Assembly: GCA_947038565.1 (NCBI GenBank)
Contig: CAMQWP010000001.1
Location: 276,002-340,001, forward strand
Direction: 5' to 3'
Source: an uncultured Clostridia bacterium
GTDB lineage: Bacteria; Bacillota; Clostridia; Christensenellales; UBA3700
DNA length: 64,000 nt
Positions 19,351-30,100 of the stretch are shown piece after piece. Numbering within the stretch: the first letter of the stretch is position 1; every line of letters starts with the position of its first letter. Made by a program: the position numbers and the translations under genes. Under the pieces are notes generated by a model. That model was not told the DNA's origin. It searched no databases and saw only the letters and a program-made list of their open reading frames with translations.

Positions 19351-22029
19351 ATGAAGAAAAAATTTGGAATAGTTTTGGTAGTCGTCATGATGATGAGTGT
19401 ACTATCGGTAGCATTGGTAGCATGTAAAAGCGAGGTTTCGGAGCTTACAATGCCGACAAGCGACGCTTTGACGGAAGTGATCACTGCATGGATTAAAGGT
19501 AACAATTATCAATATGCTGGCATGCTGGGGTGGGACACAAATACTAGAGTTATCGGTGAAAGTAGTGATATCACAGTATCTTTTAAAGGCGGCATAAAAG
19601 AGCAGTCCGAAAACACTAATAAAATGCAATTTTCAGTGATAGACAATATTAATAAAAGTACGATATTTGCAATTACTGCGGATGAAAAGGCATTATACTT
19701 AGATTTCGGCGAGGGTGCGAGATACGAAGTGACGGATATTAATATTGCAACGCAAACCATCACTGGCGAAAGTGCAAGTGGGGCTGTTGAAATTATGCAG
19801 ACGCTAGTGCCATTAGTTTTTGGTATGTTTGCACCAGAGCAAGCAACAGTAACCGTATCGGAAAGCGAAAACGAGACTTATGATAAGTCTTACAATATAT
19901 CTTTCGATGTTCCTGACACGGTAGTGCGTATTGTAAGTTTGGTAGGCGGGCTTGTTGGTATGGATGACGTTCAAATAAGCAACGTGTCAAAAGATTTAAC
20001 ATCGAAACTTGAAGGAGCTGTTTTTGATCTTGACTTAAAAACCACAGGCAATACAAAAGTGAAGACTCCTAAGGAAGATCGAGAAGATAAGGGCAAATAC
20101 ACATATTCGGACGGAAAATTAGCAGTAGATGGGATTAAAATCACGACAGGCAATGCTAGCAGTATGTTTAATGTGGTGGTAAGTAACGTAAATCTTATGA
20201 GTGACGTGCCTAGTATAAACGTGCCGACAGGCTACACTCGTACTAAACTTCTCCAGTTCAAGATAGACGGCGAGTTTGATATGAAAGGTGCGAAAGATGT
20301 CTACGTGGCAGATTATGAATATCGTTTGGAGGTGTTGCTTGATGCGAAAGCGATATTTAATAGCATAGTAAAAGTTATAAAGACAAATAGTATTAATCCT
20401 CTTATTGAAGAAGTATTTAGTAGTGATGATAGCAGAATAGTGTTTGATATATACCACAAGTGCGATAAAAACTGCACTATTGAGCATTTAGAAAAGGACT
20501 TCGAAGGCAGTATTTTAACAATTGCTTATGACCCTTCTAAGCAAGCGTTTGATAATAATAGAGTGTATGTCGCTATTCACCCAAGAGCAATTTTGACGAA
20601 AGAGGTGTATAAGGCTTTAGGAATAGAGGGATTAGCGCCCGTAATAGGAGCAATTATCCCGAAAGATTATATAAGCTATGCTATATCGCCAACTGAAGTG
20701 CTTAAACTAAATACGGCAGAGGGCAAAGGATTGTACAATAATAAAGAGAAAAAATTAGAAAATCTTGACGTAAAGTCAATGATTTCCGAGTTGGTAGATA
20801 GGATAATCAAAGCTAATATGTCTGGAGGAGTAGCAAGTATAGATTACAGTTCTATGCGTGCAGTTGTTGTTAAGTATTATGGAGAGGAAAGCGTAGTTGT
20901 AAAAGTGCTTGATGCACTACTACCTGGCGTCGTAAAAATGCAACTCAAAGCAACGCTTAATTACGGAGCACCGATAACAGAAAGTGGTTTGCAGTCGTTT
21001 ATGGAGGCGGACAATAGCGGCAAGGTCAAATCATTTACCTTTAGCGGGAAAAACGTCTTGCCGATGAAAGGAGATATGTCGCCAAAACTAGATAAGTCGG
21101 GAAATATTGACCTTGCGGGGGCGGGAATAGATTATTATAATCCTGATGGTAGCTACAAACCTATATCGGCAACTGAAATAAAATCTTTAATAGGGAAAGA
21201 ATTTGTGCAGTCCGAGTGGAAAGATATCAATGGATTGGCTAATAAATCCGTTTTAAAAGTGGTAGCAATGGCGGGGCTTGACGAGAATAAATTTGGCGAA
21301 GAGCAAGAAATAACTCTTGGATTATCATATTCAACAAATCCTGATTATTCGCTTAAAAGCCTGATGATAGCCATAGATAAAATATTGCCTAACTCTGGAC
21401 TTAATGTCGATACTGTTGACTATGTGGTGAAGACAAAAATAATATTAACAGAGCAAGTAGGCGATATTAGATTTACACAAGACGGGCTTGTTATAGGCGG
21501 TGAGGTCGTACCAAATGATCGCAAATTTGACGCAGACAAAGTATATGCTTATGGTGAGGTTGCACCCGAATTGACATACAATGCGGTAATAGAGTATACC
21601 GGTGGAAAGGTGAAGATATATACCGCAATGCCAAATACAAATGTTGTAAATAATGGCGAAATAGTTACAGCTAAGACTACCGATATAGGCTACAATATTT
21701 TCAATAACAAGCATACAATAAAGCTAAAAATGAATGACAATTTGTCCAGTAGTAGCGTTGATATAAAGCTTGTAGCCGGTGGTCAGTATATAATAGATAC
21801 GCAAGTTACGCATACAGGACTAGGGCATATTATCCCAGTGCCAAGAGAGATAGCAAAGACTTTTTATGATAAATTAGTAGCTGATTACCCTGATGCTGAA
21901 ATCACGCAAACATCAAGTATTTTAGCGTACAAGGGAATGACTTTAACTTTTTCTAAATCAGGAGTGTATAAAGGCGAAATGCTATTTGATAGTGGAGCAA
22001 CTATATACTATAGTATAGAAGTGAAGTGA
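19351..22029 (+). CDS. Lipoprotein family member 1 of 5 (most divergent)
   Basis: An 892-residue lipoprotein. The ATG at 19351 is preferred over one at 19345 because GGAGA at 19339-19343 spaces correctly. The signal peptide ends in ALVAC, with lipid-carrying C25. Family marks: an N-terminal LTEVITAWIKGNNYQYAGM then LGWD block, a central H369-x-C371-x3-C375-x3-H379, the AFDNNRVYVAIHPRA block, a LLPGVVKMQLKA block, PMKGDMSPKL, and a beta-rich C-terminus. It lacks the KPKTEKGKDAKP linker of members 2 and 3. Not recognised as a known family; no enzyme motif. It is likely anchored to the outer face of the membrane. Confidence 0.8.
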   Translation: MKKKFGIVLVVVMMMSVLSVALVACKSEVSELTMPTSDALTEVITAWIKGNNYQYAGMLGWDTNTRVIGESSDITVSFKGGIKEQSENTNKMQFSVIDNINKSTIFAITADEKALYLDFGEGARYEVTDINIATQTITGESASGAVEIMQTLVPLVFGMFAPEQATVTVSESENETYDKSYNISFDVPDTVVRIVSLVGGLVGMDDVQISNVSKDLTSKLEGAVFDLDLKTTGNTKVKTPKEDREDKGKYTYSDGKLAVDGIKITTGNASSMFNVVVSNVNLMSDVPSINVPTGYTRTKLLQFKIDGEFDMKGAKDVYVADYEYRLEVLLDAKAIFNSIVKVIKTNSINPLIEEVFSSDDSRIVFDIYHKCDKNCTIEHLEKDFEGSILTIAYDPSKQAFDNNRVYVAIHPRAILTKEVYKALGIEGLAPVIGAIIPKDYISYAISPTEVLKLNTAEGKGLYNNKEKKLENLDVKSMISELVDRIIKANMSGGVASIDYSSMRAVVVKYYGEESVVVKVLDALLPGVVKMQLKATLNYGAPITESGLQSFMEADNSGKVKSFTFSGKNVLPMKGDMSPKLDKSGNIDLAGAGIDYYNPDGSYKPISATEIKSLIGKEFVQSEWKDINGLANKSVLKVVAMAGLDENKFGEEQEITLGLSYSTNPDYSLKSLMIAIDKILPNSGLNVDTVDYVVKTKIILTEQVGDIRFTQDGLVIGGEVVPNDRKFDADKVYAYGEVAPELTYNAVIEYTGGKVKIYTAMPNTNVVNNGEIVTAKTTDIGYNIFNNKHTIKLKMNDNLSSSSVDIKLVAGGQYIIDTQVTHTGLGHIIPVPREIAKTFYDKLVADYPDAEITQTSSILAYKGMTLTFSKSGVYKGEMLFDSGATIYYSIEVK

Positions 22030-22611
22030 GAAAAAATCATTAAAAGAAAAATATTAATGTTCGAGTGTTAGAATGCTGGATTTATAATATAACGTATTTT
22101 TGAACAAATAATAATAAGATAATAATATTGCACGATGGTATAAAACCACTCGTGCAATTGCTTTATTATAGATAAATAAATATTATATGGTAGTTTTAAT
22201 TAAAGATAATCTACGCGTAAATAAAAGGTGTAATTTATAGAGATAATGAGGCTAAACTGCTAAATCCCCTTTATTCAACCTTAAACTTTAAAAAGCATAA
22301 AAGTATTAATAAGGCATGAAAATAATACGTTTATGCTTTGCGTTTCCTATTTGTTGTTATAACCGTAAGGATTGTTGACTTTATATAAATATAATGTAAA
22401 ATATTAGTATATATCTTTATTATCTTTATATAAAAGACGCGTATCTTTGTATGTATAATAGTAGTAATTTATTGAGTATTGTGACTTGGTAATAAATAAT
22501 TTTTTATTAATCAATTCATATACGCAAAAAAGTAAAATATTATAGATAGAAAAATTTTAATCTTAATGTAAAATAGTAAGGGAAATAAAAATAAAGAAAG
22601 GGGTATTTATT
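22030..22611 (+). promoter_or_regulatory. Gap before lipoprotein 2: hairpin, conserved 15-mer, promoter
   Basis: This 582-bp gap has no gene. It holds an imperfect hairpin at 22127-22158 (ATTGCACGA arms, weak T-run, possible terminator), a 15-mer AATAATACGTTTATG at 22321-22335 that recurs before lipoprotein 3, and a promoter TTGACT (22375-22380), 16-bp spacer, TAAAAT (22397-22402). This implies a leader of about 200 nt. Confidence 0.55.
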
Positions 22612-25392
22612 ATGAAGAAAAAATTGGGTATTGTGGTTTCGATTTTACTTGTTATGGTGATGCTTGTCGGCACACTACTAGCTTGTACAAAACCTAAAAC
22701 TGAAAAAGGCAAAGATGCAAAACCAGAAGCTTCTGAGTCAATCGACGCAGGCGCTGCTTTAACTGAGATCTTCGATCTATGGATCGAGAATAACAGTTTT
22801 AAGGGAGGAAACACTTTAGGTTGGGATCTTGGTTTTGACTACACTTCAGAAGGCAAGAACGGGATTGGTATCGATTTTAAGGGCGGTATCACTAACGCAG
22901 ATAACAATGATGCTTTTGAGTTAAGCGTAGTTCAGACTATAGCAGGCAAGACATCACCTATGTTCAGTGTTATATTTAACAAAGACGCTGCATATTTGGA
23001 GACTGCTGATGTATCAGTAAAACTTCCTGAGTTAAAACTTGGAGATGTAGTATTAGGAGCTGGCGAGCCAGCAAAAGTTAATAAAACATTATCTACAGTT
23101 ATAGGTCTATTAGGCATGGCTGGTGGTTTATTGGATGATGGCGCTGGTACTGTTACAACTACTAAGGTAGGTGAAACTTATACTAGAGAGTACAATGTAG
23201 GTCTGGATGTATGGGGTGCTGTAGGTGCTCTTAGAGGACTACTTGAAGGTGCTTTAGGTAAAGATCTTACAAACACTATATTTACTGTAGTTCAAGCATT
23301 ATTCGAGAACAACACTATTAAGTTAAAAGCTGTTGTTACTGGATTAGTTTGGGAAGAGACTAAAAAAGAAAAAGAAGATACAATATTCTACACATATGAA
23401 ATGGTAGGTGGAAATTTAGATGTTAATTCAGTAAATGTTGGATTACAAATAGGCAAAACTGCTTATCATAATGTAGCAATTACTGGTCTTGGTGTAATTA
23501 GTGAAATTCCAGCAATTACTGTACCAGCTGATTGCGTAGAGAAGAGCATATTAAAGCACCAGATCGTAGGCGAGTTTAAAATGAATAGCGCTACAACAAA
23601 TGTTGCGACATATACTTACCAGCTAAATGTTGAGTTTGATGCATCTAATATCTTTAAAACAATTCAAGAGTGTGTTCTTGCTAAGAGCCCAACTCCATTA
23701 ATCAACAAGATATTTAAAGATCAGAAAGGCAAAATCTATATGAATATAGATCATACTTGTGCAGAGACTGGCTGTGTAGATCATGCTGAAGGAAAGTTTG
23801 ACGGATCATTATTTACTATTGCATATGATTCAGCAACAGCGGCATTTGATAATAACAGAGTTCATGTAGCTGTTCACGCAGGAGCATTGCTACCAGCTGA
23901 ATTGTTCGAGAAAATCGGACAACCAGCGTTGGCTAAGTACATACCTGATGAGTATCTTTCTATATCAGTTGATCCAGTAGTATTCAGCGACGCGCATGAT
24001 GCTAGAAAACCTAAGGCAGCGAAAAAATCAAATACTGTTAATGTTTCAACTTCTGTTCAGGCAGAGGAAGTAGCTCCGATTGACTTTGGTGCGATTGTTA
24101 GTGAGATATTTGGTGCAATAACTAATCCTAAGGGTATCTTAACTATTGATTACAAGACAATTTATAATGTTGTAATCAACAAGCTAGGTCTTACTGAAGC
24201 TGTTAAGAAAGATATTTCAGAAGTTCTTGAATTATTATTCCCAGAAGTAGAAGTAATGACACTAAATGCTGTTTATACTAACGGTGCAAGTCTTGATACT
24301 GAGTTTAACGGAAAAGATATGTTCATGACTAAAAAAGGCGACGTTAAAAAGACATTTATAGTAGGCGACGCTAAAGCGTTTGCTCCTATGAAGGGTGCAT
24401 ATTCATTTGTTATGCAAGACAAGTCAGTAGTTATAAATTCTGGATCTATACAAAATGCTGGTAACGTAAGCGGCGTTTCTGCTGAATTCCCAGTATCATA
24501 CGAAGAGTACCTTGGTATGGGCAGAAAGAATACAGCATTAAAGGATGTATCTACTGTTACTGCTAACTATATTGACATAAATAAAGCTAATGTAACAGAA
24601 GTAATGACTATTATGGAAGTAATTGGTCTTGATAAAACAATAATCGGCATACCACAGACAGTAAGTCTAGTAGTAGCTGGAAATAGTGGCACTTCAATGT
24701 TCGCATTCTTTAATCATATCGCTGATGCAGTGAAAGCAGAGGGTTTAAGTATCAATCTTGATTTCTTAAAGGGTCTTGCTATTCCAACTGCGATTGTTAA
24801 GACAGACGTTACATTAACTGCTGTTGAGAAAGCAGAGTGGTCTCAAGCTGGTATCGGTAGCGATGCTAAGCACATTGATGTAGCTAAAACATACAGTGCT
24901 AAAGATACATTAGTTGTAGAGCATAGCTTTACTATTAATTACAAAGGCGGAGCAACTAAGGTTATTAGCAATATTGAGCCAGTAAATGTAGATTTATTAT
25001 TTGCAGCTGAGGATGAGACAACAAAAGAGCGTAACATAAAATTCTTTGTTTCAAACAAAATGTATTTTATATATGGTATGTTTGTTAAAACTTATGATTT
25101 AAAAATTGATACAAAATCAGCAATAAGTCAAGAAGCTGTAAGTATCGCAGCGGGCGGATCACATGTGTTTGCTAGTGAGATACCAAATACAGCTACTGGT
25201 CAAAACCTGATACAGCATACAGTGCTAAGCAAAAATATCTATGATAAATTTGTTGCTGCAAATCCTGATAATGCGTCAGTAGCTTTTGCTAATGGAGCAT
25301 ATACATTAACTATTAAGAATGCAGGAGTATACACTCTAGCTCTAACAGGAGCAGGATATGACTCTATAGTATATACTATAACTGTTGCTTAA
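22612..25392 (+). CDS. Lipoprotein family member 2 of 5
   Basis: A 926-residue lipoprotein with lipobox TLLAC (C25) and strong GAAAGGGG before the start. After the linker KPKTEKGKDAKP comes the family block DAGAALTEIFDLWIENNSF, LGWDLGFDY and IDFKGGIT. The Cys/His motif is H381-x-C383-x4-C388-x2-H391. Further blocks are FDNNRVHVAVHAGAL, LLFPEVEVMTLNAVYTNGA, APMKGAYSFVM, GIGSDAKHIDVAKTY, and a C-terminal strand-rich domain ending YDSIVYTITVA. It is close to member 3 (identical linker), which points to recent duplication. Function unknown; an extracytoplasmic, membrane-tethered location is inferred from the lipobox. Confidence 0.85.
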   Translation: MKKKLGIVVSILLVMVMLVGTLLACTKPKTEKGKDAKPEASESIDAGAALTEIFDLWIENNSFKGGNTLGWDLGFDYTSEGKNGIGIDFKGGITNADNNDAFELSVVQTIAGKTSPMFSVIFNKDAAYLETADVSVKLPELKLGDVVLGAGEPAKVNKTLSTVIGLLGMAGGLLDDGAGTVTTTKVGETYTREYNVGLDVWGAVGALRGLLEGALGKDLTNTIFTVVQALFENNTIKLKAVVTGLVWEETKKEKEDTIFYTYEMVGGNLDVNSVNVGLQIGKTAYHNVAITGLGVISEIPAITVPADCVEKSILKHQIVGEFKMNSATTNVATYTYQLNVEFDASNIFKTIQECVLAKSPTPLINKIFKDQKGKIYMNIDHTCAETGCVDHAEGKFDGSLFTIAYDSATAAFDNNRVHVAVHAGALLPAELFEKIGQPALAKYIPDEYLSISVDPVVFSDAHDARKPKAAKKSNTVNVSTSVQAEEVAPIDFGAIVSEIFGAITNPKGILTIDYKTIYNVVINKLGLTEAVKKDISEVLELLFPEVEVMTLNAVYTNGASLDTEFNGKDMFMTKKGDVKKTFIVGDAKAFAPMKGAYSFVMQDKSVVINSGSIQNAGNVSGVSAEFPVSYEEYLGMGRKNTALKDVSTVTANYIDINKANVTEVMTIMEVIGLDKTIIGIPQTVSLVVAGNSGTSMFAFFNHIADAVKAEGLSINLDFLKGLAIPTAIVKTDVTLTAVEKAEWSQAGIGSDAKHIDVAKTYSAKDTLVVEHSFTINYKGGATKVISNIEPVNVDLLFAAEDETTKERNIKFFVSNKMYFIYGMFVKTYDLKIDTKSAISQEAVSIAAGGSHVFASEIPNTATGQNLIQHTVLSKNIYDKFVAANPDNASVAFANGAYTLTIKNAGVYTLALTGAGYDSIVYTITVA

Positions 25393-25432
25393 TTGTAAAA
25401 GTATAATCTTATAGTAATAACAATTAAATAAG

Positions 25433-25468
25433 AACACCCCTTGCTGAATGGCAAGGGGTGTTTTCTTT
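25433..25468 (+). terminator. Terminator after lipoprotein 2
   Basis: A perfect 12-bp stem (AACACCCCTTGC with its complement) and a T-rich tail. Confidence 0.92.
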
Positions 25469-25980
25469 TGCTCAAAACAAATGACAATATAAACAATACG
25501 TATCAATATTGTAAGGTTTGAGTAAGGTGTAAATCTACACGTTATACGTGGGAATGTACTTTATTAAAACAAAAAACGCACTATATAGAGTGCAAAATGC
25601 CACAATCTTAATGATAGCCTAAATAATTCTATCTTGATGTTAAGATTGCGTTAAGGTTAAATTGGGTGATTATGCAAGTTTATATTAGTTTAAAATGATA
25701 AATAATACGTTTATGTCTAAATCGATGTGTTTGTGTAAATCCGCGATTTTATGTATTGACAATGTAAAATAATGAGTTAAAATATACTTGTATTCTAATT
25801 CCAGTAGTATAAATAGCTCATAAGCATAATTTGTTTGTATTTAAGTGCATCAGTTAACGTGTAGCATGATTATAGATTTAAAAGTTTTTTGATTAAATAT
25901 GCTTTTATGTCACATGGATAATGCTTTTACTTGTGTTTTGGCGCTGGGTTTGAATAATAAAAATATTAAAGGAGAGAGTT
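25469..25980 (+). promoter_or_regulatory. Gap before lipoprotein 3: conserved 15-mer and promoter
   Basis: No gene here. A small hairpin (GCACT/AGTGC, 25578-25593), the 15-mer AATAATACGTTTATG at 25701-25715 (same as before lipoprotein 2), and promoter TTGACA (25756-25761), 16-bp spacer, TAAAAT (25778-25783) are visible. Confidence 0.6.
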
Positions 25981-28900
25981 ATGAAAAAGAAATTTGGAAT
26001 CATTATTTCAGCTTTGTTAATACTTGTTATGCTTGTTGGCGGACTTGTAGCTTGCGAAAAGCCAAAAACTGAAAAAGGCAAAGATGCTAAACCGGCAGAA
26101 ACAGAGACTATTGACGCAGGCGCAGCATTAGGCGAAGTATTCGATGCATGGGTTAAAGACAACAGCTTCAAGGGTGGAGACATTCTAGGTTGGGATATGG
26201 GCTTTGATTATTCATTAGAAGGTGCTTCTAACATCAATATAGATTTTAAGGGGGGTATCACTAAAAGCGATAAAAAAGATATCTTTGAACTTACAATAGC
26301 CGAGGAAAAAGCAGGAGTAAACACTCCGCTAGTAGGTATTATTGTGGACAAGGATGCTTTAGTTATTACTTGTGGCGGTGTATCTTATGAAATTGCTGAA
26401 ATCAACCTAGCAGGTGTAGATATATCTCTAGGAACTGACGCGCAGTTTAATACTTCTCTTGAGACTATAATCGGATTACTGTCAATGGCAGGTGGTCTTA
26501 TGGATGATGGTACAGGTAGCGTTACAACTACTAAAGTAGGGGATACTTACACTAAAGAATATAATGTAGGACTTGATATATGGTCTGCAGTTAGTTCTTT
26601 GAAAGGTCTACTTGAAGACGCTCTAGGTGTAGATAAAACTAATACACTTATGGGTGTTCTTAAATCAGTTTTTGAAAACAACATCATCAAGATTCAAGCT
26701 GAAGTAACTGACCTTGTATGGAAAGAGACTAAAAAAGAAAAAGAAGATACTATCTTCTATACTTACGCTTTTAAGGGTGGTAAAATAACTCCAGCAGGAA
26801 TAACTGCAGGTTTACAACAGGGCGAAGTGGCGTATCATAAAGTAGCACTAACTGGTCTAGGAGTAATCAATACTCTACCAGCCGTTGTAGTGCCAACAAA
26901 AACTACTCCTATTAGCTTGCTTAAGCACCAAATCACTGGTGAGTTCAGTATGAATTCTACTGATGGTATTGAGTCTACAAAAGTGGCAAAATATACTTAC
27001 AAGATGAATATTGAGTTTGATTTAGATAATATTGTTCCTACTATCATTAAGTGTATTAATGAGAAGAGTGCAGATGCAATTATAGACAAAATATTTTCTG
27101 AGCAGAAAGGAAAAATATATTTTGATATTTTCCACAAGTGCGAGGCCGGCTGTGTTCCTCACTTAGCGGGGACTGATTTCGATGGTTCTATATTTACATT
27201 AGCGTATGATCCATCAGAAAAGGCTTTCAATAATACAAAAGTAAATGTAGCAGCACACTTACGTGCTATAATTCCAGCAGACTTATTTGATTCTTTAGGT
27301 TTTGGGATTGTAGCGGGTATAATGCCTGAAGAGTATATATCTTTTGCTATTGATCCTTTAGTGTTTACAGAAATCAGCAAAGCTGAGAAAGCAGCTGTAA
27401 AAACATCACAAAATGTAGCAAGCGTAGCTGGCGATAAAAATCCAATAGATATTTCAGCAGTTATTAAAAACATCTTAGCAGGATTTACTAGTAAAGATGG
27501 CATCGTAAGTATTGATTTTAATTCAATTACTGATGTTTTGCTTACTCAATTAGGACTTGAGCAGGCAACTGTTGATCTTATTTCTAAAGCAATAGCTTCA
27601 TTATTTCCAGAGATAGATACAATGAGTGTAAATGCTGTTTATGCAAATGGTGCAAAACTTGCCCCAGACTTCAATGGACTTACAGCATATATGGCTAAAA
27701 ATGCGGACGTAGAAAAACAATTTATTTACGGGCAGGAAAGCTTTAGAGTTATGCTAGGTGATTATAGTTATGCTATGACAGAAAAGAGTGTAAATATAAA
27801 TTCTGGTTCTGTAAATATAGGCAATGGTAGTGGTAAAGATCTTCCAATGTCTTATAATGAGCTTATGAGCATTCCTAGAAACAATAGTAATGCAGAAGAC
27901 AAATCTACTGTATCAGCTACATATAAAACTTTTGATGGCGCTGATGTAACTGCTGATTTAATGATTACTGATATAATAGGTCTTGATCCTAAAAAGATCG
28001 GCACTCCTCAAACTATAAAGTTAGTAGTTTCAGGTGCTGATGGTTCATATTTATTAAATTTCTTAAATGGACTTGCAGGAATGGCTGGAATGATAGGTGT
28101 TGACTTAAGTTTTGTCAGAGGTATTTCATTACCAGTGGATATCATTGAGACAGAGGTGACATTGACTGGTGTCGAAAAGTCAGAGTGGACTCAAAAAGGT
28201 ATTGGTACTGATGCAAATCACATTGATACTGCTAAAACTTATGTTTCTACAGACAAACTAGTTGTTTCACAGGACTATATTATCACTTATGTAGGTGGAA
28301 AAACTAAAACTGTTAGAATAGACCCAAATGATGTAGATAAGTTATTTACAGAAGAATTGATCGTAGAGCAAGTATCTACAAAAGATCGAGCTTTTAAAAC
28401 ATTTGCTCCTAATACATTAACTTATGTGTATGGATTAGATAGTAAAGAAATTGAATTAAAGTTCGATGTAGCAACAGCTATAGATAAACAATCTATAAAA
28501 ATGTATTCAGGTCTGCCTTATACTTTCGGATCTGAGCTTGACAATAAAGCAACAGAGGCTAAATTGGTTCAAAATGCTGCTACAAGTAAAGCAATCTTTG
28601 ATGCTTTTGTGAAAGCGAATCCAGAAAATGCTAGTTATACAAAGGCAGCAACTAAAAATGCCTTTACACTAACTATTAAGACTGCGGGCACATATTGCTT
28701 AACAATTGTTGGTGAAGGAAAAGACTCTATAGAGTATACAATTGAAGTATTACAAACTACATCTGAAAAAGTATTTGAAGGAACAAATACTATAGATACT
28801 AAACATGTTGTATATAATTACGAGTCAATTGCAATAGGCTTAAAAAAGACTGAAACATTTAATCACGGCGGAATAGAAAAAACAGTTATTACATCAGGAT

Positions 28901-29730
28901 TTGTAGTAACAAATAATGGTTCTCCTGCTACAGCTGAAGTTGATTACGTTATAGACGAAGACGGTATTGTGACATTTAAAACTGTAGGTGAATACATCTT
29001 TACTTATACTGAGAATGAAGTCGACTATTTTGTTTATTTTAGCAATCTAGTAAACGTAATAGAAATAAATTATAAGATAAATAATCCTACGGGAGATAGT
29101 TCGGAGAATCCGCTGATAGACCAGCAATTAGATAAGCCATATATTAAAATAGAAATATCAGAGACAAGAACTTCAGGTAACAATAGTGTTGTTAAATGTC
29201 TTGCGAGCGATCCAAACTTGTCATTATATCAAAATAATGTAGAGTTAGTGAAAGGAAAGGATTATACACCATATTCAACCTCTTCATATTATTTCTTTAT
29301 CTCGGGGGCAATAGAGCTAAGGTATTCAGTTGATGGAGAAGTAAAAATTACACAATATTTTAAAATAATCCCAAGAACCATTGATAGTATTGAAAATAAA
29401 ACCACCGACACTGACATTACTGCTCCTGAGGCAGCAAGGGTTGGCACGAAAGAAATCCTTGGTTTTAAATCAAAAGTATATTATACCGAAGAAGATGGCG
29501 TGAAAAAGAGTTATATGAGTTTTACACATGAAGAAGCTATCCCAGTAGTTACATACAAGGATGGAACTAAAGCTGTGGAAGGCGTTGACTATACTTACAA
29601 TAATAATAGACTTCATAAAGATGGCGGATACATTATTTTCTTAAAATCAGGCAACTTTAAAGCAGAGATTACATTTGATGGCATTAAGGACGAAGTAATG
29701 AATTATCATAGATATTTTGCTGTAAAATAA
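25981..29730 (+). CDS. Lipoprotein family member 3 of 5, with extra C-terminal beta domains
   Basis: A 1249-residue lipoprotein, lipobox GLVAC (C25), with AAAGGAGAG before the ATG. Residues 1 to about 930 match member 2 block by block, including the KPKTEKGKDAKP linker, LGWDMGFDYS, H385-x-C387-x3-C391-x2-H394, AFNNTKVNVAAHLRA, SLFPEIDTMSVNAVYANGA, and GIGTDANHIDTAKTY. The last ~320 residues are unique in the array. They look like two or three Ig-like or bacterial surface beta domains (GIVTFKTVGEYIFTY is a typical final strand pair). This reads as a gain of surface-display modules by one paralog. Function unknown. Confidence 0.85.
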   Translation: MKKKFGIIISALLILVMLVGGLVACEKPKTEKGKDAKPAETETIDAGAALGEVFDAWVKDNSFKGGDILGWDMGFDYSLEGASNINIDFKGGITKSDKKDIFELTIAEEKAGVNTPLVGIIVDKDALVITCGGVSYEIAEINLAGVDISLGTDAQFNTSLETIIGLLSMAGGLMDDGTGSVTTTKVGDTYTKEYNVGLDIWSAVSSLKGLLEDALGVDKTNTLMGVLKSVFENNIIKIQAEVTDLVWKETKKEKEDTIFYTYAFKGGKITPAGITAGLQQGEVAYHKVALTGLGVINTLPAVVVPTKTTPISLLKHQITGEFSMNSTDGIESTKVAKYTYKMNIEFDLDNIVPTIIKCINEKSADAIIDKIFSEQKGKIYFDIFHKCEAGCVPHLAGTDFDGSIFTLAYDPSEKAFNNTKVNVAAHLRAIIPADLFDSLGFGIVAGIMPEEYISFAIDPLVFTEISKAEKAAVKTSQNVASVAGDKNPIDISAVIKNILAGFTSKDGIVSIDFNSITDVLLTQLGLEQATVDLISKAIASLFPEIDTMSVNAVYANGAKLAPDFNGLTAYMAKNADVEKQFIYGQESFRVMLGDYSYAMTEKSVNINSGSVNIGNGSGKDLPMSYNELMSIPRNNSNAEDKSTVSATYKTFDGADVTADLMITDIIGLDPKKIGTPQTIKLVVSGADGSYLLNFLNGLAGMAGMIGVDLSFVRGISLPVDIIETEVTLTGVEKSEWTQKGIGTDANHIDTAKTYVSTDKLVVSQDYIITYVGGKTKTVRIDPNDVDKLFTEELIVEQVSTKDRAFKTFAPNTLTYVYGLDSKEIELKFDVATAIDKQSIKMYSGLPYTFGSELDNKATEAKLVQNAATSKAIFDAFVKANPENASYTKAATKNAFTLTIKTAGTYCLTIVGEGKDSIEYTIEVLQTTSEKVFEGTNTIDTKHVVYNYESIAIGLKKTETFNHGGIEKTVITSGFVVTNNGSPATAEVDYVIDEDGIVTFKTVGEYIFTYTENEVDYFVYFSNLVNVIEINYKINNPTGDSSENPLIDQQLDKPYIKIEISETRTSGNNSVVKCLASDPNLSLYQNNVELVKGKDYTPYSTSSYYFFISGAIELRYSVDGEVKITQYFKIIPRTIDSIENKTTDTDITAPEAARVGTKEILGFKSKVYYTEEDGVKKSYMSFTHEEAIPVVTYKDGTKAVEGVDYTYNNNRLHKDGGYIIFLKSGNFKAEITFDGIKDEVMNYHRYFAVK

Positions 29731-30100
29731 GTATTAAAATATCCAAAAAGTTATTATAATATAATTATGAAATACTAACTTATAATAAACGCCCCTTGCT
29801 TTATTGCTAGGGGCGTTTTTATTATGCGTAATGACGTAAGTTTAGTATGATAAATAGTTATGTTTTATATCAAAAAGCAATACCTAAAAGAAGTAAAAAA
29901 AAGCACTATAAAAAAGTAGGCGATTCGTAAAAGTATTAGAAAATGAAATATTTTTGACGAAAAAGGCTAAGTTTATACGTATTTTATGTTATGTATTGAT
30001 GTTTTTCGATATAATACTTGACTTTATTATAATTTATGTTAAAATTAAATAGTACTAATTAAAAGACTAAATTAAACAAAAACGTTTAAGGGGCAAACTA
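29731..30100 (+). promoter_or_regulatory. Gap before lipoprotein 4: terminator and promoter
   Basis: A terminator at 29787-29822 (12 of 13 pairs, AAACGCCCC arm, T5) ends the lipoprotein 3 transcript. The promoter is TTGACT (30018-30023), 16-bp spacer, TAAAAT (30040-30045). A looser relative of the 15-mer (ATACG, then TTTATG) lies at about 29975-29988. Confidence 0.65.

Noticed and set aside
22127..22158. Strong terminator after lipoprotein 1
   Set aside because: The stem is imperfect and no real T-run follows, so it is only noted as a possible terminator in the gap entry.
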